From positions 186,001 to 250,000 of the forward strand of contig NW_008805086.1 of NCBI RefSeq assembly GCF_000004825.1: DNA of 64,000 bases, written 5' to 3'. Below the pieces are notes generated by a model, which worked only from the letters and a program-made list of their open reading frames with translations, was not told the origin of the DNA and did not search any database. Shown here one piece after another: positions 11,527 through 23,531 of the stretch (position 1 is the first letter of the stretch; each line of letters opens with the position of its first letter). This stretch comes from Heterostelium album PN500. Lineage: Eukaryota; Evosea; Eumycetozoa; Acytosteliales; Acytosteliaceae. Made by a program: the position numbers and the translations under genes.

Positions 11527-13453
11527 TTATTTTTTTTCTTCGATTGTCTTCTTTGGGTTGGAAGCAGCATTCACACGGTCAAAGAAAACCAATGGTGAAC
11601 TCATAAAATTACCAACATTATCCTAAAAAATATAGATAAAACAATGTTAGATATTAAAATTGGTAAATGTAATAAATAAAAATAATAGTTAACATACTGG
11701 TGTAATGTAGATGGTAGCACTGTTGAGTGCCTTGGCTTTGATCTTGGCCATCTTCAACTCTAAGAGTTGTGGGTACTTGGAGTAGAGCTCACCCTTCATT
11801 TCTTGAGCCTTACGGGCAGCATCGGCAGCAATCAAGAGTGCTTCGGCTTCACGTTGAGCGGATTGCAACTTGGCTTGAGCCTCGGCAATGATGGCATTGT
11901 TCTTTTGGACCAAAGCAATGTTGTCGGTCTCAGCCTTCAACTTGGCCTCGGTAGTCTTGATATCGTACTCCTTTACCAAGGTAGCTTGCTTGGTGGTGTA
12001 CTCGGCGGTGGTGACGGATTGACCAGCCAACTTCTTGGCGATCTCCTCATCGAGAACCTTCATTGTCTCAATTTGGAGTCTGGCCAATTCAATACCGTAC
12101 TCTGACAAATCCTTGGCCAAATTGGTCTTGACACGATCTTGGATGGTTTGGAGTTGAGTTTCCTCTGCGTTGGCAGCACCTGGCTTAGTGTTGTTGAAGT
12201 ACATGACCTCTTGGAGGGTGGACAATTGAATGGCTTTACCCATGTCAGCAAAGGAAACGTTTTCAATGTGTGGCAAGATTCCCTCCTTTCCGAGCTTGGT
12301 GACAGCGAGCTCTGGATCGACAATTTTGAAAGCGACGATCAAAACGACACCGACTCTCAATGAATCTCTGGTTTGGAAGATCTTCAAGTTGATTTCATCG
12401 CTGTTGACAGACTTGTTGTTTTTGTTGTCGTCCATGGCTTGTTGTTTGGTCTCCTTACTTGGGAACAAGCAGGTTTGGAGTGAGGTTGAGATGAAACCGT
12501 CAAAGTTGTGAGTGGCGCTGTTGATGATGACTGGCTTACCGTCCTTTGGTGGTGGAATGACGGTGAGGATACCGTTGTTGTAGGTGATAGCGACCTCACC
12601 AGTGTGTGGGATGATACGCTTGATGGAACCATGCTCAATGTAGGTGTCGATCGAGTTGTAGAACATTCCGGTCTTCTTTCCACCGTCTGGCGATACCAAA
12701 CGGAATTGAGCGTCGACAAAGACGTATGGATCACGACGTGACTCCAAGATGACTGGTTGAGTACCCAACCAAACCTTGGCAACCTTACCGGCTGGAATTC
12801 TCAAGATATTGATAGTTTGATGCTCGATGACTGGCTCGTTGGAGCTGATGAAACCTGATCCTTCGTTGAACTCAAAGGTTGGATCGATAATAACATGTGG
12901 ACCCTCACCATAGAGAATTGGTCTGTTCTTTGAGAATGCCTTTGCGTAGTGACCGGCTGGAACATTCAATACATGCTTACCGTAGGAACCGAAATAATGA
13001 GCAGTCTTGGCAACCTCACCCAAATACTTGATAGTAACAGTTGGATCTGGTGTTAAAGTCAAGGCAAATCTTTATAAAGATCAATATTAATATCACCATC
13101 AAGTTTGCTAATTATTATTATTATTAAAAGTTAGCTAACTCTTACCTTTGACCTCTTGGATCGAGCAACTCTGCGACTTGATTACGGTGACCCATAGCAA
13201 AGTAACTGACATCTACACGATCCAAAGCTCTACCGAGTGCTGGATTATCAGTGAAAGCAGAGTTCTTGATTCCAGCATTGAAACGCTCCAAGATGATTTT
13301 GGCTTGCTCCTGAGCTGAGACATTGGAAAAGTCGGATCTAATTACAATTTGACCAACGGTAATCTCCATCTTTGATTCAAGATCCTCATGATCGTGTTCA
13401 GAGCTAAAGGTGGCAGCTTCATTCTTGTGATGATCGATTTGATTGGAAATCAT
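11527..13453 (-). CDS. Vacuolin-like SPFH/Band 7 protein
   Basis: Three exons on the minus strand, 13453-13146, 13069-11698 and 11622-11527, give 591 residues. The N-terminal part carries repeated beta-rich sequence ([18 protein letters not shown]). The middle contains the SPFH-type segment ([22 protein letters not shown]), and residues ~390-540 are an Ala/Lys/Glu-rich helix likely to form a coiled coil. Size, layout and the dictyostelid context match the vacuolins of Dictyostelium, flotillin-like proteins that coat late postlysosomal vacuoles and oligomerise through their C-terminal coiled coil. There is no signal peptide, so it is probably a peripheral membrane protein. Codon use is rich in C and G at third positions, as in highly expressed genes. 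Whether it is the VacA or VacB orthologue cannot be told here. Confidence 0.8.
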
Positions 13454-14161
13454 TATTTCTATATAGATAAATAGTTATATATAAATATATAATTAGATTG
13501 ATATTATTAAATTGTAAGGTTGGTTGATTGACTGATTGAATTCAGTTGATGCCAAAGGCAGTCTCTATATATTAGTTTTCACTACCAAATTGAATCAATA
13601 TTAAAGAATTCTTTGATTTTAAAAGATTTTTGTTTTTTTTATTTTTTAGAGCACCATATTTGAGGTCAACATTAAAATTGGGGGTGTGTTTTTTTTTTTT
13701 TTTACCACTACCAATTCTGACTTTTCAAAGTTTTTTGGTGAGTATTTTTTAAACCGTTACAAAAATATCCAATTTATTCCGATTTATTAATTTATTTTAA
13801 CCATTTTGTGTGTGGGTAGCAAAAAAATTCAAAAGTTTACCAGACAAAAAATAAGAATCTTGAATAACAAATAAAAAACAAACACCAAAAAAAACACAAC
13901 AACCAAACAACATGATCAAAATATTTTGATCAACAATAACATCATCAAAAATAGCAATATTATTTCATTTTTTTTCAGTTTGGTTTTAAAAATAGTGTTA
14001 AATGATATCGATCTTTTATGAGCATCGAAATACATGATCTTTTTGTTTGATTAATAATGTTTCAAACCTTTTTATCATCCAAACAAAATGGATGATATTT
14101 TGACTTTTTTTCTTTTTCATCATTTTAGACATTTCGATTCGAATTTTATAAATATTTAACT
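13454..14161. other. Intergenic region upstream of the vacuolin-like gene
   Basis: It holds the promoter of the vacuolin-like gene and the 3' flank of hydrolase 3. T-runs lie near 13689-13704. A perfect 20-bp palindrome sits at 13913-13932 and is listed separately. No gene is seen. Confidence 0.5.
13913..13932. promoter_or_regulatory. Perfect 20-bp palindrome
   Basis: TGATCAAAATATTTTGATCA reads the same on both strands. It lies about 460 bp upstream of the vacuolin-like start codon and could bind a dimeric transcription factor. In such AT-rich DNA a chance origin is also possible. Confidence 0.35.
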
Positions 14162-15302
14162 TTATTCGATATGATAGTGCGTATTATTTCGATTAATTAT
14201 TTGTATGATATCACTTAGTTGAAATAGTTTATGTCTTTTGGTGACTGACCCACATTCGTTACTAAATGGTTCACACAATGGATTGGCAGTATCTTGATCT
14301 TGCAAAAGAATAATAATATCAAAGTGATTCATACCATCGTACTGCAGAACTTGTGTATGACTTTTAGACTTTTGTTGAATCACTTTACATAAACCAATAG
14401 GTTGATCCATTGACACAACTGTATCTTTATTACTACAATATATATAAATAGAAAATATTCAAATCAATAATAATTATTCATTATGCTAAACTAAACTTTA
14501 AAACCTACCCATGTAAGAAATACATTGATGGTAAATCAACTGATTTATCGGGATGTTGTAAGAGCTGGTAGGTAGTAGATGCTTTTTTGAATCCTGTAGG
14601 ACCGTTGCAACATCTGGTCATATCCGATTTCTTTTCGAATGCCATCTTGGCTTGATGGATAAAGTGGTCGGGTACGTCGAATATACCTGCTATTCCAATG
14701 TAGTTCTTGATGGCAACGTTCTTTGGATCGTACTTTGTCGCCAGATACAACGATGTAATGTGAGCGCCAGCACTATGTCCCATCAGTGTAATGTCATCGA
14801 CATTACCACCGTACTTTGTTATGTTATTGCCGATATACTTTATGAGCTCGTCGATGTCTTCGACTTGCTGTTCGATTCTGCCCTGTGGATAGAGCGTGTA
14901 GTTGGCAATCACCGTTGTTATGCCGTGCAGTGCGAGTCGTCGACCCAAGCAGACATACTGCGTCTTGAAACCGGCGGACCAGCCACCGCCGTGAATAAAC
15001 ACCATCACCGGATTGTCACGAGTTTCCTCACGGCGGTTCGGCATGTAGATATCCATGATATTGCGAGACCGGTTCTTTGAGTATCGGACATTCCTATAGA
15101 TGATACACGACGACGAATTCAACTGGTAGCCAACCAAGTAGAAAAGCGCAGAGAACCACATCCTCGGAATCAACATTGCATATATGATTGTCTCACCTAT
15201 CGATTTACAAAGACACATAATAAACTTGACAGACCATGGTCTCACAACTTTTTGATATCTACTCAACAGTTCATCATCCAAAGATTTATAATCATCTATC
15301 AT
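14162..15302 (-). CDS. Alpha/beta hydrolase 3, diverged paralogue
   Basis: Two exons on the minus strand, 15302-14509 and 14432-14162; the junction completes the codons for HGNKD. The product is 354 residues, the same size as hydrolases 1 and 2. It starts MIDDYKSLDDELLSRYQ and has a hydrophobic N-terminal segment, the oxyanion motif HGGGW and the nucleophile elbow GHSAGA. The Asp lies in NKDTVV and the His in MNHFD near the C-terminus. It differs from its two relatives in having an intron, in HGGGW rather than HGGSW, and in GHSAGA rather than GHSAGG. The exon 1 core is more GC-rich than the other copies. It is probably an older duplicate separated by inversion. Confidence 0.85.
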
Positions 15303-16679
15303 TTTTGTTTTATTTTTATTTTTTTTTTAGTTAGTTTTCTATATTAAAAAATCTATTCAATATAAAATAAACCAATAAACTTAAACTTTTATATATATAT
15401 ATATACAAATAAAAATACAAATAAAACAAAAACTTGCTTTATTAATAAAAATTGATTTTAAATTTAATTTATTTAAAGTGTGTGTTGTTTGTTTTTAACT
15501 TATTCCACATAGTGGGTGTTATTAATTAAAAAAAATATCAACCCGCTTTTAATTAAGATAATTAAATTCCGAATATAGATAATTACATATAAAATAATAA
15601 AAAACAATTCAATAAATAAAAATTAAGATTTAGTAAATATCTAATAAGCAATAAGATTGCTAGTAGCCATAATGGTAAAGTTACTTTAAATTTGGTATTT
15701 TTTTAATTTAATTAATTTTTATTAATTGTTAACAATGTATTGAGATACCTATAAAAAGATAAATAAACAACTATATATACGTATAGGATTTTGAAAAATA
15801 AACAAAATGAAATTGAACTTCAAATTAAACAAAAATCAAAATTTGATTGCGAAATTTAAAAAAAATTAATTCAATTTCAACAACATGCGAAACCAAATTA
15901 GGGATTGTTTTTACACATAACATGCTATGCTGACTGCAAAAAGATTTTTTAATTAAAGTTTTTTTTTTGATATTATAAAATAAAAGGTGATTAAAAAGTT
16001 TTAATTTTTTTTTAAATCATTGTATCTATTATAAAGGTAATGTAAAGTTATAAAATTAAATATATGTGTTTATTTCTATGTTTGATAAATAAGAGCAAAA
16101 GCAAAACATAAAGTTATATATATATATCATTTTCATGACATAATAACTGAATAAAAAAATAAATAAAAATGTTTATAATATGATAAATTTATGTTACAAC
16201 AGAATATCAAAAAAGAAAAAAAAAAAAAAAACCACTTTAATATAAAATACATAAATTTTTTTAAACATAAATTTAACACATTCTTTCTGTGTATTTCCAA
16301 TTGAACAACACACATTTTTTTTATTCAATTCAATTAAATCAAATAATAACTTTTTCTTTTCTTCAATAACATTTAATATTTATTTGTTCATTATTGATTA
16401 AATCAAAGATTCAGAGATATCTTTTTTTTGAAATAAAATATCAAGGTAATTGGGTAAATAAATAACTTTTTTTAAATTTTTATTTAAAAAATAAAAAAAA
16501 ACCAAAAAAGATTAAGATTCATCTGTTCAGTTCCATTGACCTTCACTCAAGTTTACCTTTTTTTTATTTTTTTATTTCATTTCAACTTTTTTTTTTATAA
16601 ACATACATATATTTCTTTTTTTTTATATTAATATAATAGTTAACGTTAATATTATATAGATAGATAGGATATATATAGA
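15303..16679. other. Long divergent intergenic region upstream of catalase
   Basis: Nearly 1.4 kb lies between hydrolase 3 (-) and catalase (+), so two promoters are expected. It is AT-rich with TA repeats near 15393-15404 and 16116-16127 and T-runs near 16556-16625. No gene or RNA structure is recognised; a 60-codon frame at 16133-16315 is of random composition. Confidence 0.5.
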
Positions 16680-18430
16680 ATGTCACAACCAATTTTAACA
16701 ACATCAAACGGTGCACCCGTTGATAACAATCTCAACTCAATTACCGCTGGTAACCCAGGTCCAATCTTGCTTCAAGACTTCCACTTGATCGACAAGTTGT
16801 CACACTTTGACCGTGAACGTATTCCAGAGCGTGTTGTACATGCCAAGGGTGCTGGTGCACATGGTTACTTTGAGGTTGTCAACGCTGACCTCCCAAAGTG
16901 GTGTCGTGCAAAGTTCTTGAATAAGGTCGGAAAGCGTACTCCAATCTTTACCCGTTTCTCGACTGTCGGTGGTGAGAAGGGTTCTGCTGACTCTGAACGT
17001 GATCCACGTGGTTTCGCTGTTAAGTTCTACACTGAGGAGGGTAACTGGGATATGGTTGGTAACAGTAAGTAGTTTAACACCTTTTAAATAACATACAAAT
17101 CAAATCAAATCAAAACATAAACAATTCTAATACTTTGTTTACTTTTACCTACAAATATAAATAGACACTCCAGTCTTCTTCATTCGTGACCCATCAAAGT
17201 TCCCAGATTTCATTCACACCCAGTAAGTTTCTTCATTGTCTTTTTATCACCTAACTTTTCAAATCAAACTTTACTAATTAAACTATTATTATTGCTATTG
17301 TTATTATTTAATAGAAAGCGTAATCCACAAACCAATTTGAAGGATCCAAATGCATTCTGGGATTTCGCTAGTTTGACACCAGAATCAACTCACCAATTCA
17401 CAGTTTTGTTCTCTGACAGAGGTACTCCAAAGTCCTATCGTCATATGGATGGTTTCTCATCACACACCTTGAAGTGGGTCAACCAACAAGGAAAGCAATA
17501 CTGGGTTAAATTGCACTTCAAGACTGAGACTGGTATTCAAAACTGGAATGCTGAGGAAGCCGGTAAGCTCGCTGGTTCCGACCCAGACTCTGCTACCCGT
17601 GATCTCTTTGAGACCATTGCCAACGGTGGTGAGCCAGCCTGGAAGGTCTACATCCAATTGATGGAGTATGACGACGCTTTCAAATACCGTTTCGATCCAT
17701 TCGATGTCACCAAGGTCTGGTCGCACAAGGACTACCCATTGATCCCAATCGGTCGTATGGTCTTGAACCGTAACCCAGAGAACTACTTTGCCGAAGTCGA
17801 GCAAGCTGCCTTCTCGCCATCCCACTTAGTTCCAGGTATCGAACCATCGTTGGACAAGATGCTCCAAGGTCGTCTCTTCTCATACCCAGATACCCACCGT
17901 CACCGTCTCGGTGTCAACTACCAACAGATCCCAATCAACTGTCCATACGCCGTCAAGGGTGGTCTCAAGAACTACCAACGTGATGGTCAGATGGCTGTCA
18001 ACGGTAACGGTGGTAAGGGTCCAAACTACCATCCAAACAGCTTCGGTGGTCCAGAGGTCCTCCCAGAGGCCGGTATTGCCAAGTACAACATCTCTGGTGT
18101 TGTCGGTCGTCAAAAGTATCAACATCCAAACGACGATTTCGTTCAACCAGGTGATCTCTACCGTTTAATGGACGAGGGTGCCAAGTCTCGTTTGGTCTCC
18201 AACATCGTTGGACACATGAAGGGTGTATCCGTTCGTGAGATCCAACTCCGTGCCATCAACAATTTCTACAGAGCCGACAAGGACTATGGTACCAGAATTG
18301 CCAAAGGACTTGGTATTGATAGTAAGTTTTATTTATTTTTTTCAAACAAAGTTATTTAAATACTAATATCATATTTTTTTTTTTTTTAGTTAACGATGTA
18401 ATTAAATCCAATGCTAAATCCAACTTGTAA
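16680..18430 (+). CDS. catA: Catalase (CatA-type, small-subunit haem catalase)
   Basis: Four exons, 16680-17064, 17165-17222, 17315-18321 and 18390-18430, give 496 residues, a typical length for small-subunit catalase. The distal active-site His is at ~54 in [12 protein letters not shown]. The catalytic Asn region [18 protein letters not shown] spans the first intron. The proximal haem-ligand Tyr is at ~338 in [14 protein letters not shown]. The enzyme converts hydrogen peroxide to water and oxygen. The C-terminus is KSNL, which resembles the non-canonical peroxisome signal KANL of human catalase, so peroxisomal import is likely. Codon choice is strongly biased to CC- and GT-ending codons, indicating high expression. 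The 41-nt last exon is supported by a clean acceptor and the family ending. Confidence 0.97.
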
Positions 18431-19069
18431 ACATTCTATTTAAAAAAAAAAAACAAACACATTTTATCAAATCAAATCAAACAAACAAATAATAATAAAA
18501 AAAATCTATGTTTTTTATTAAATACTGGTGTTATATCATAAAATTTTCAACATAAAAGGATTGCAAGACCGCAATGAGACAAGTCAGTGTATGTTTTTGA
18601 TCTTAGTCAACAAGATTGTGTGTTCCTACCTTATAATGACATGGTTTTATGTAAAAAGTAAGTTATGAGGAATACCCTTAGAATTTCTGATTATTATCAG
18701 AAATCTGTGTGATATATGACCATTTTTTTTTTTTGAAAATCGATCACACAATTTGATGTAAGTGCCTCACCACTAAAAAAATTCAAAAAAAATCGCAAAA
18801 AAAAACCAAAAGTTTTTTGCTGTTGTTTTTTTTAAATCAACCAAAAAATCAAAATAACTTTGATGATTTAAAATTTTATTATTTTTATTTTAATTTTTTT
18901 GTAAATAATTTAATTAAACAGTTAGTCAGTTCAGTTAGTAATTGTAGTAGTTAGTTGATAAAAAAACAAAAACAAACAGAACAACCAACCAACTAAATAA
19001 TCAAAATAAATATATATAGAATATATCATCTTTCATTTATACACAAAAAAGGTTATTTTTTAATATAAA
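18431..19069. other. Intergenic region after catalase, with a structured segment
   Basis: After a short 3' flank, 18545-18735 has unusual base composition and potential hairpins (listed separately). The rest, to 19069, is A/T-rich and should contain the promoter of the EF-hand gene. Confidence 0.5.
18545..18735 (+). ncRNA. Candidate structured small RNA ending in a T-run
   Basis: Three potential hairpins follow one another: ATTGC/GCAAT at 18560-18575; CCTTATAA pairing, with G-U allowed, to TTATGAGG, with a nested ACAT/ATGT; and a 9-bp stem ATTTCTGAT/ATCAGAAAT near 18687-18708. A run of about 12 T follows at ~18724-18735, as in a Pol III terminator. The segment is less AT-rich than its flanks. 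It does not match any snRNA I can recall, and structured 3' UTR is an alternative. Confidence 0.3.
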
Positions 19070-20087
19070 ATGGGAAATAAACAAGCTAAAGGTTCATCCT
19101 CTAAATCAAAGAACCCAAATGCCAAGAAATATAGTATGTATTTTTATTTATCATAATGAATATTGAAGATATTAATATTTCATTTCTTAAATAAAGAATT
19201 CGATCCAGATACCTTAAAGAAATTACAGGAATCAACAAATTGTATGTATATTAAATAATAGGAGGCTTTCTCTTCCACTTAAAATTTAAGGTGGTGAAGC
19301 TGATCACAAACCTGTGAAACAAAAATTTGCAAAAAAAAAAAACAAAAAATTATTTCGTTGCACCTCAAGGAATCTATTTTTAACTTTTACAATATTACCC
19401 ACATATATAGTTGACAAAGTAGAAGTAAAGAAATTATATGAAGTGTTTTCAGAGTTGAGCGAAGGTGGAAAGAAACCATTGAATCGTGAACAATTCAGAC
19501 AAGGTTTGGTTCGTTTGGAACAAGCAGGTCTAAAGAATCTCGACAATACACCATTCCCAGATCGTCTATTCGATCTTCTCGATGTAAATAAAGATAATAC
19601 TGTCGATCTCCAAGAGTTTGTTGGTGGTCTTTCAATGTTATGTAAAGGAACTGTCGATGAAAAGTTAGAGTGTAAGTGTTTTAGCTAAAACAACAACAAC
19701 AACAACAAACAAACAAACAAACAATGAATGATTGATACTAATCAGTTAACCAATTGATTGTATACTTTAGTATCTTTTAAGGCATATGATATCGATGGAA
19801 ATGGATATATTTCAAAGAGTGAACTTTCATTGATGTTCAAACAAGCTTGGATCAGTGGTTTCAAGGCATTGTCCTACCAGACCAACGACGAGTTGAATCC
19901 AGAGGATCTTCAAAACTTTTCAGAGGACATGGCACAGATTTTCGCAGAGGGTGCATTCTCATCGCTCGATGTCAACGGTGATGGTAAACTATCGTTCAGT
20001 GAATTCAAACAGTTTGCATTATCGCACCCCAAGATCACAGCAACATTGAACGGCTCAAAGAAGGATGTTCCAATCACATTCGGCTAA
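19070..20087 (+). CDS. EF-hand calcium sensor with N-myristoylation-type start
   Basis: Four exons, 19070-19133, 19197-19241, 19411-19671 and 19771-20087, give 228 residues. The start MGNKQAKGSSSKSK has Gly2 and a basic Ser/Lys-rich stretch, a good N-myristoylation and membrane-binding signal. Three canonical EF-hand loops are visible: DVNKDNTVDLQE (~92), DIDGNGYISKSE (~129) and DVNGDGKLSFSE (~190). A degenerate hand lies before them, around the PLNREQFRQG segment. The layout is like the calcineurin B/NCS group of calcium-myristoyl switch proteins, but the protein is longer than NCS-1 or calcineurin B, so no orthologue is named. The two small 5' exons were placed from splice signals and phase. 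Confidence 0.8.
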
Positions 20088-20477
20088 TTTTATTTCAACA
20101 ACCAAATACAACAACAACAATCACCAAACAAAACCCAACGATCTTAAAATAATATAAATAAATTATAACTTTGACTTGATTCAAAAAAAAAAAAAAAAAC
20201 TAATAAAATAAAATAAAATAAAATAAAAAAATCAAATTCAATCTATTTGTTTTTTATTGATGATGATAATTTGACTTTCAAAGTTCCCATTTTTGCATGC
20301 AAAGAAAGCAAATATTTTGAAAAAACTATTTAGTATTTATTTTTTCCATTATTGGATAAAAACAACAAGATAATAGTAATTTATATATAAGTGTTGGTGT
20401 TCATTCATTCACCATTCATTCTATTTATGTACATTATCATTCTTTTTTTTAATTAAAAAGAACAAATTGAAAAAAAG
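20088..20477. other. Intergenic region upstream of the TMF1-like gene
   Basis: AT-rich, with an AAAAT repeat near 20207-20230. It should carry the promoter of the golgin gene. No gene is seen. Confidence 0.5.
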
Positions 20478-21449
20478 ATGAACATGAATAAATATTTAGA
20501 TATCTCTGGTATTGGCAAAGCATTGAAGAATGCAAGTAAGAGTGTTGAAAAGTCAATCGATGGTTTAATTGGTATACCTGGTAAGTAGTAAATAGCTATA
20601 GTTAGATAGTTATTATTACTATTTAAGTGCTTACTTATTTTCAATTTGATAATAATTAATTTAGATACAGATCAGGCTAATAATGGTAATACAGATACAG
20701 TTCCGCTATCATCATCACCATCTTCTTATTTTGGATACTCATTCACTCAACAAACTACAAGCACTCCACAACAACAGCAACAACAAAAGACAACTACATC
20801 TACAACAACAACACCACAAAAAGTAAATAATAATAATAATAACAATAATAGTAATATATTGTCACCTAATCCTACTGATAAAAAGATAGAGAGTGCATCA
20901 ACATCAGCATCATCTTCAACGTCACCACAGAAACAAACAACCACAAGTTTAGATGTATCACCTATATTCTCCAGAAAGAATGTCATCACTGCAACGACTG
21001 AGAGCAATACAAATGATGATTCTGATGATAGCGATGAAAATAATAAGCCATTATTCACCGTTAAAGATGAAGACACCAATGAAACCAACGACAATAGTAG
21101 TAATAACAATAACATTAATAATACATCACATATTTCATCAAAATTTATGATGGATGAGCAACTTGATATTAGTAATGCTTCATTTGGTGATGATGATTTA
21201 GACATACCAGATGAAGTTATAGCAACCAGACCAATCGATAATAATAGTAATGATATACCTAGTGATAATGGTATTGATAATAATGTAGATAAAATAGATA
21301 GTAAAGAGTCAATAGTTATAGATAGTAGTATAAAAGTAGAAAAGAGAAAGAAATAGAGAAAGTAAAAGAATTGGAAAAAGTTGAAGATAATCATCAACAA
21401 CAACAACAGCAACGAGAAGAAGTAAAAGAAGATAGACAACAACAGCCTC

Positions 21450-21496
<47 letters not shown>

Positions 21497-23531
21497 GTAC
21501 AAATAGATAATAATTTAAATGTTAAAGAGTTGAATGAATTGAAACAAAAGTTATTAGAAACAGAGAGTAAATTATCAGCATTAATGATTGTCAATCAAGA
21601 GAAAGATAGAATAGTGGTAGAGCGTGAGAAGCAGTGTCAGAATCTATCATCTCATGGTGCAAAGTTACAAAAGACAATAGATCAGTTGTTGGTTGATATA
21701 GGAAAGCTAAATTCGGATCAGAAGAAAGAGGATATCGAGAATCTAAAGGAGGAGTTCTCAAGGAGAATAGCACAGATGGAAAAGAAACTGTTGGCTGCAC
21801 AGAAAGAGAGAGATTCGCACAAGAGTGGTGCTGTCATGTCTGAGCAACTCGCCACTACCATCAAAGAGAAGGACGATCAGATCAATCAGTTGATGACAGA
21901 AGGTACTAATCTCTCACACAAAGTACTACAACTGGAGAATATCATCAAGAAGCTGAGGGCATCCAACAAGGAACAAGATGAAACCATTCAAATGATGACC
22001 GAGAGAATCAAGTCTACCGAGGATCTACTGGCGACCAAGCAAGATAGACTGAAAGACTTGGAAGAGACTGATAGGAAATATCACGATACACTGCTTACAA
22101 TGAAGGAGGTCACTGAGATGACAACAAAGAAGTACGAGGAGAAAGATATTGTTGCCGAGAAGGCGTCGAAACAAGTGACAGAACTTCAGAATGCACTGGA
22201 GAAAGCATGGAAAGATATATCAGAGATGACAAAGCAACAGGCTCAAGAACAAGATAGATTCAGTAGACAGATTGAAGAGGCTAGAGGACGTGTGAAGGAG
22301 GAGATGATTGCTGCTTTTAGGGAGGAGAGAAAGGAGATGGCAAAGAGAGAGGAAACTCTGGAGATGGTCGTCCAAGAACAAAAAGCATCGATTCAAAGGA
22401 TGAATGAGCGTGCTGTTTGGAAAGAGGAGGAGCTTAACAAGGAGATTCAACATCTTAACAATCGATGTAGAGAAGCAGAGATGAGAAATGACCAGCTGGG
22501 TGCATCTATTCCCGATACAACCAGACCACTGATCAAGCAGATCGAAGCACTGCAGAATGCCAATGATGCACGACAACAGACTTGGGAGGCACTCGAGAAA
22601 AGTCTACAGCAACAACTGAAAGAAGCAAAGTTAACAACTGAACAAGCAATACAAAATGAAAAAGAAGGATTGGAAGAGCTTGAAGAGATTACAGCGAGAA
22701 CCAATCAGTTGGAGATTGAGTTGAAGAAGGAGAGAAACAATGTGAAATTGACACAGACTGATTTGACTACAGAGAGAAACAAATCAAAGGAATTGGATAG
22801 TAAGCAGAAAGAGTTGGTTGGACAACTGGAGAAACTTCAACAATCTAATCAACAACTTCAGAAACAACTGAGCAACTATGAAGATAAGTTGGAAAAGTCA
22901 TACAAAGACAATAGAGAAGCAGAAGAGTTACGACAGAAAGAGAGAGAGATGGAGAGAGAGCGAAAGGAAGAGGAAAAACGATCACCATTGAATCAATCAT
23001 ATGAGCATACACCTTCAAAGCTCTATGGATTGAGAAAGAACTCGAGTCAATTGGATTTCATTCAACTTCAACAGCAACAACAATCACAATCTGGAAACAC
23101 CAACTCTTCATTACCAATGGAATTCTATAACTCCAACATCAATCAAAAAGATGGTGAAATTGCAATATTACAATCGAAGCTTCAATCGTCTGAAACTTTA
23201 AAGAGTAACTAAATAATTAATTAATTAATTTTAAAACATATTCTATCTAACTTTTATATTTTTATTTTTAGAAAAACTAGAAGAAGAGCTTATAAAGTTG
23301 ACAACTTCAAACGAACAACTTTTATTAGAGTCAAAAGAATTTAAAAATATTAGATCAGAGATCAACGATATGCAAAAGAGATACAGTACCGCATTGGAAA
23401 TGCTCGGTGAAAAAGAAGAAGCTGTAAACGAATTAAAGATGGATATAATTGATATGAAAGAATTGTATAAGACTCAAATTAATGAGTTACTTGTTCAAAT
23501 AGAATCACAAAAGAAGTTAATAAATAAATAA
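20478..23531 (+). CDS. tmf1: TMF1-like golgin (TATA element modulatory factor family), with a one-base frame break
   Basis: Three exons are inferred: 20478-20580, 20665-23204 and 23272-23531. The first encodes an amphipathic start with GIGKALKNASKSVEKSIDG, like the TMF1 N-terminus. A low-complexity Asn/Thr/Ser/Gln region follows, then a coiled coil of ~570 residues. The last exon is the TMF C-terminal domain: RYSTALEMLGEKEEAVNEL, then DIIDMKELYKTQINELLVQ. In animals that region binds Rab6, and TMF1 tethers vesicles at the Golgi. The frame breaks between ~21328 and 21354: upstream reads to a TAG at 21354, while downstream is open in another frame. Adding one base would give 967 residues, so a single-base deletion or an assembly error in the purine run is the simplest explanation. 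A very short intron is less likely. Confidence 0.85.
21449..21496 (+). repeat. (CAA)n microsatellite coding for poly-Gln
   Basis: About sixteen CAA triplets encode a Gln run just before the coiled coil of the TMF1-like protein. Confidence 0.9.

Noticed and set aside
12384-12782. 132-codon minus-strand Ser/Thr-rich frame
   Set aside because: A shadow of the vacuolin-like coding sequence, which has strong codon bias and family motifs.
20747-21502. 251-codon minus-strand frame rich in Leu and Ser
   Set aside because: It is the antisense of the Gln/Asn/Thr-coding triplet repeats of the golgin; runs of CAA and AAT read as Leu on the other strand.
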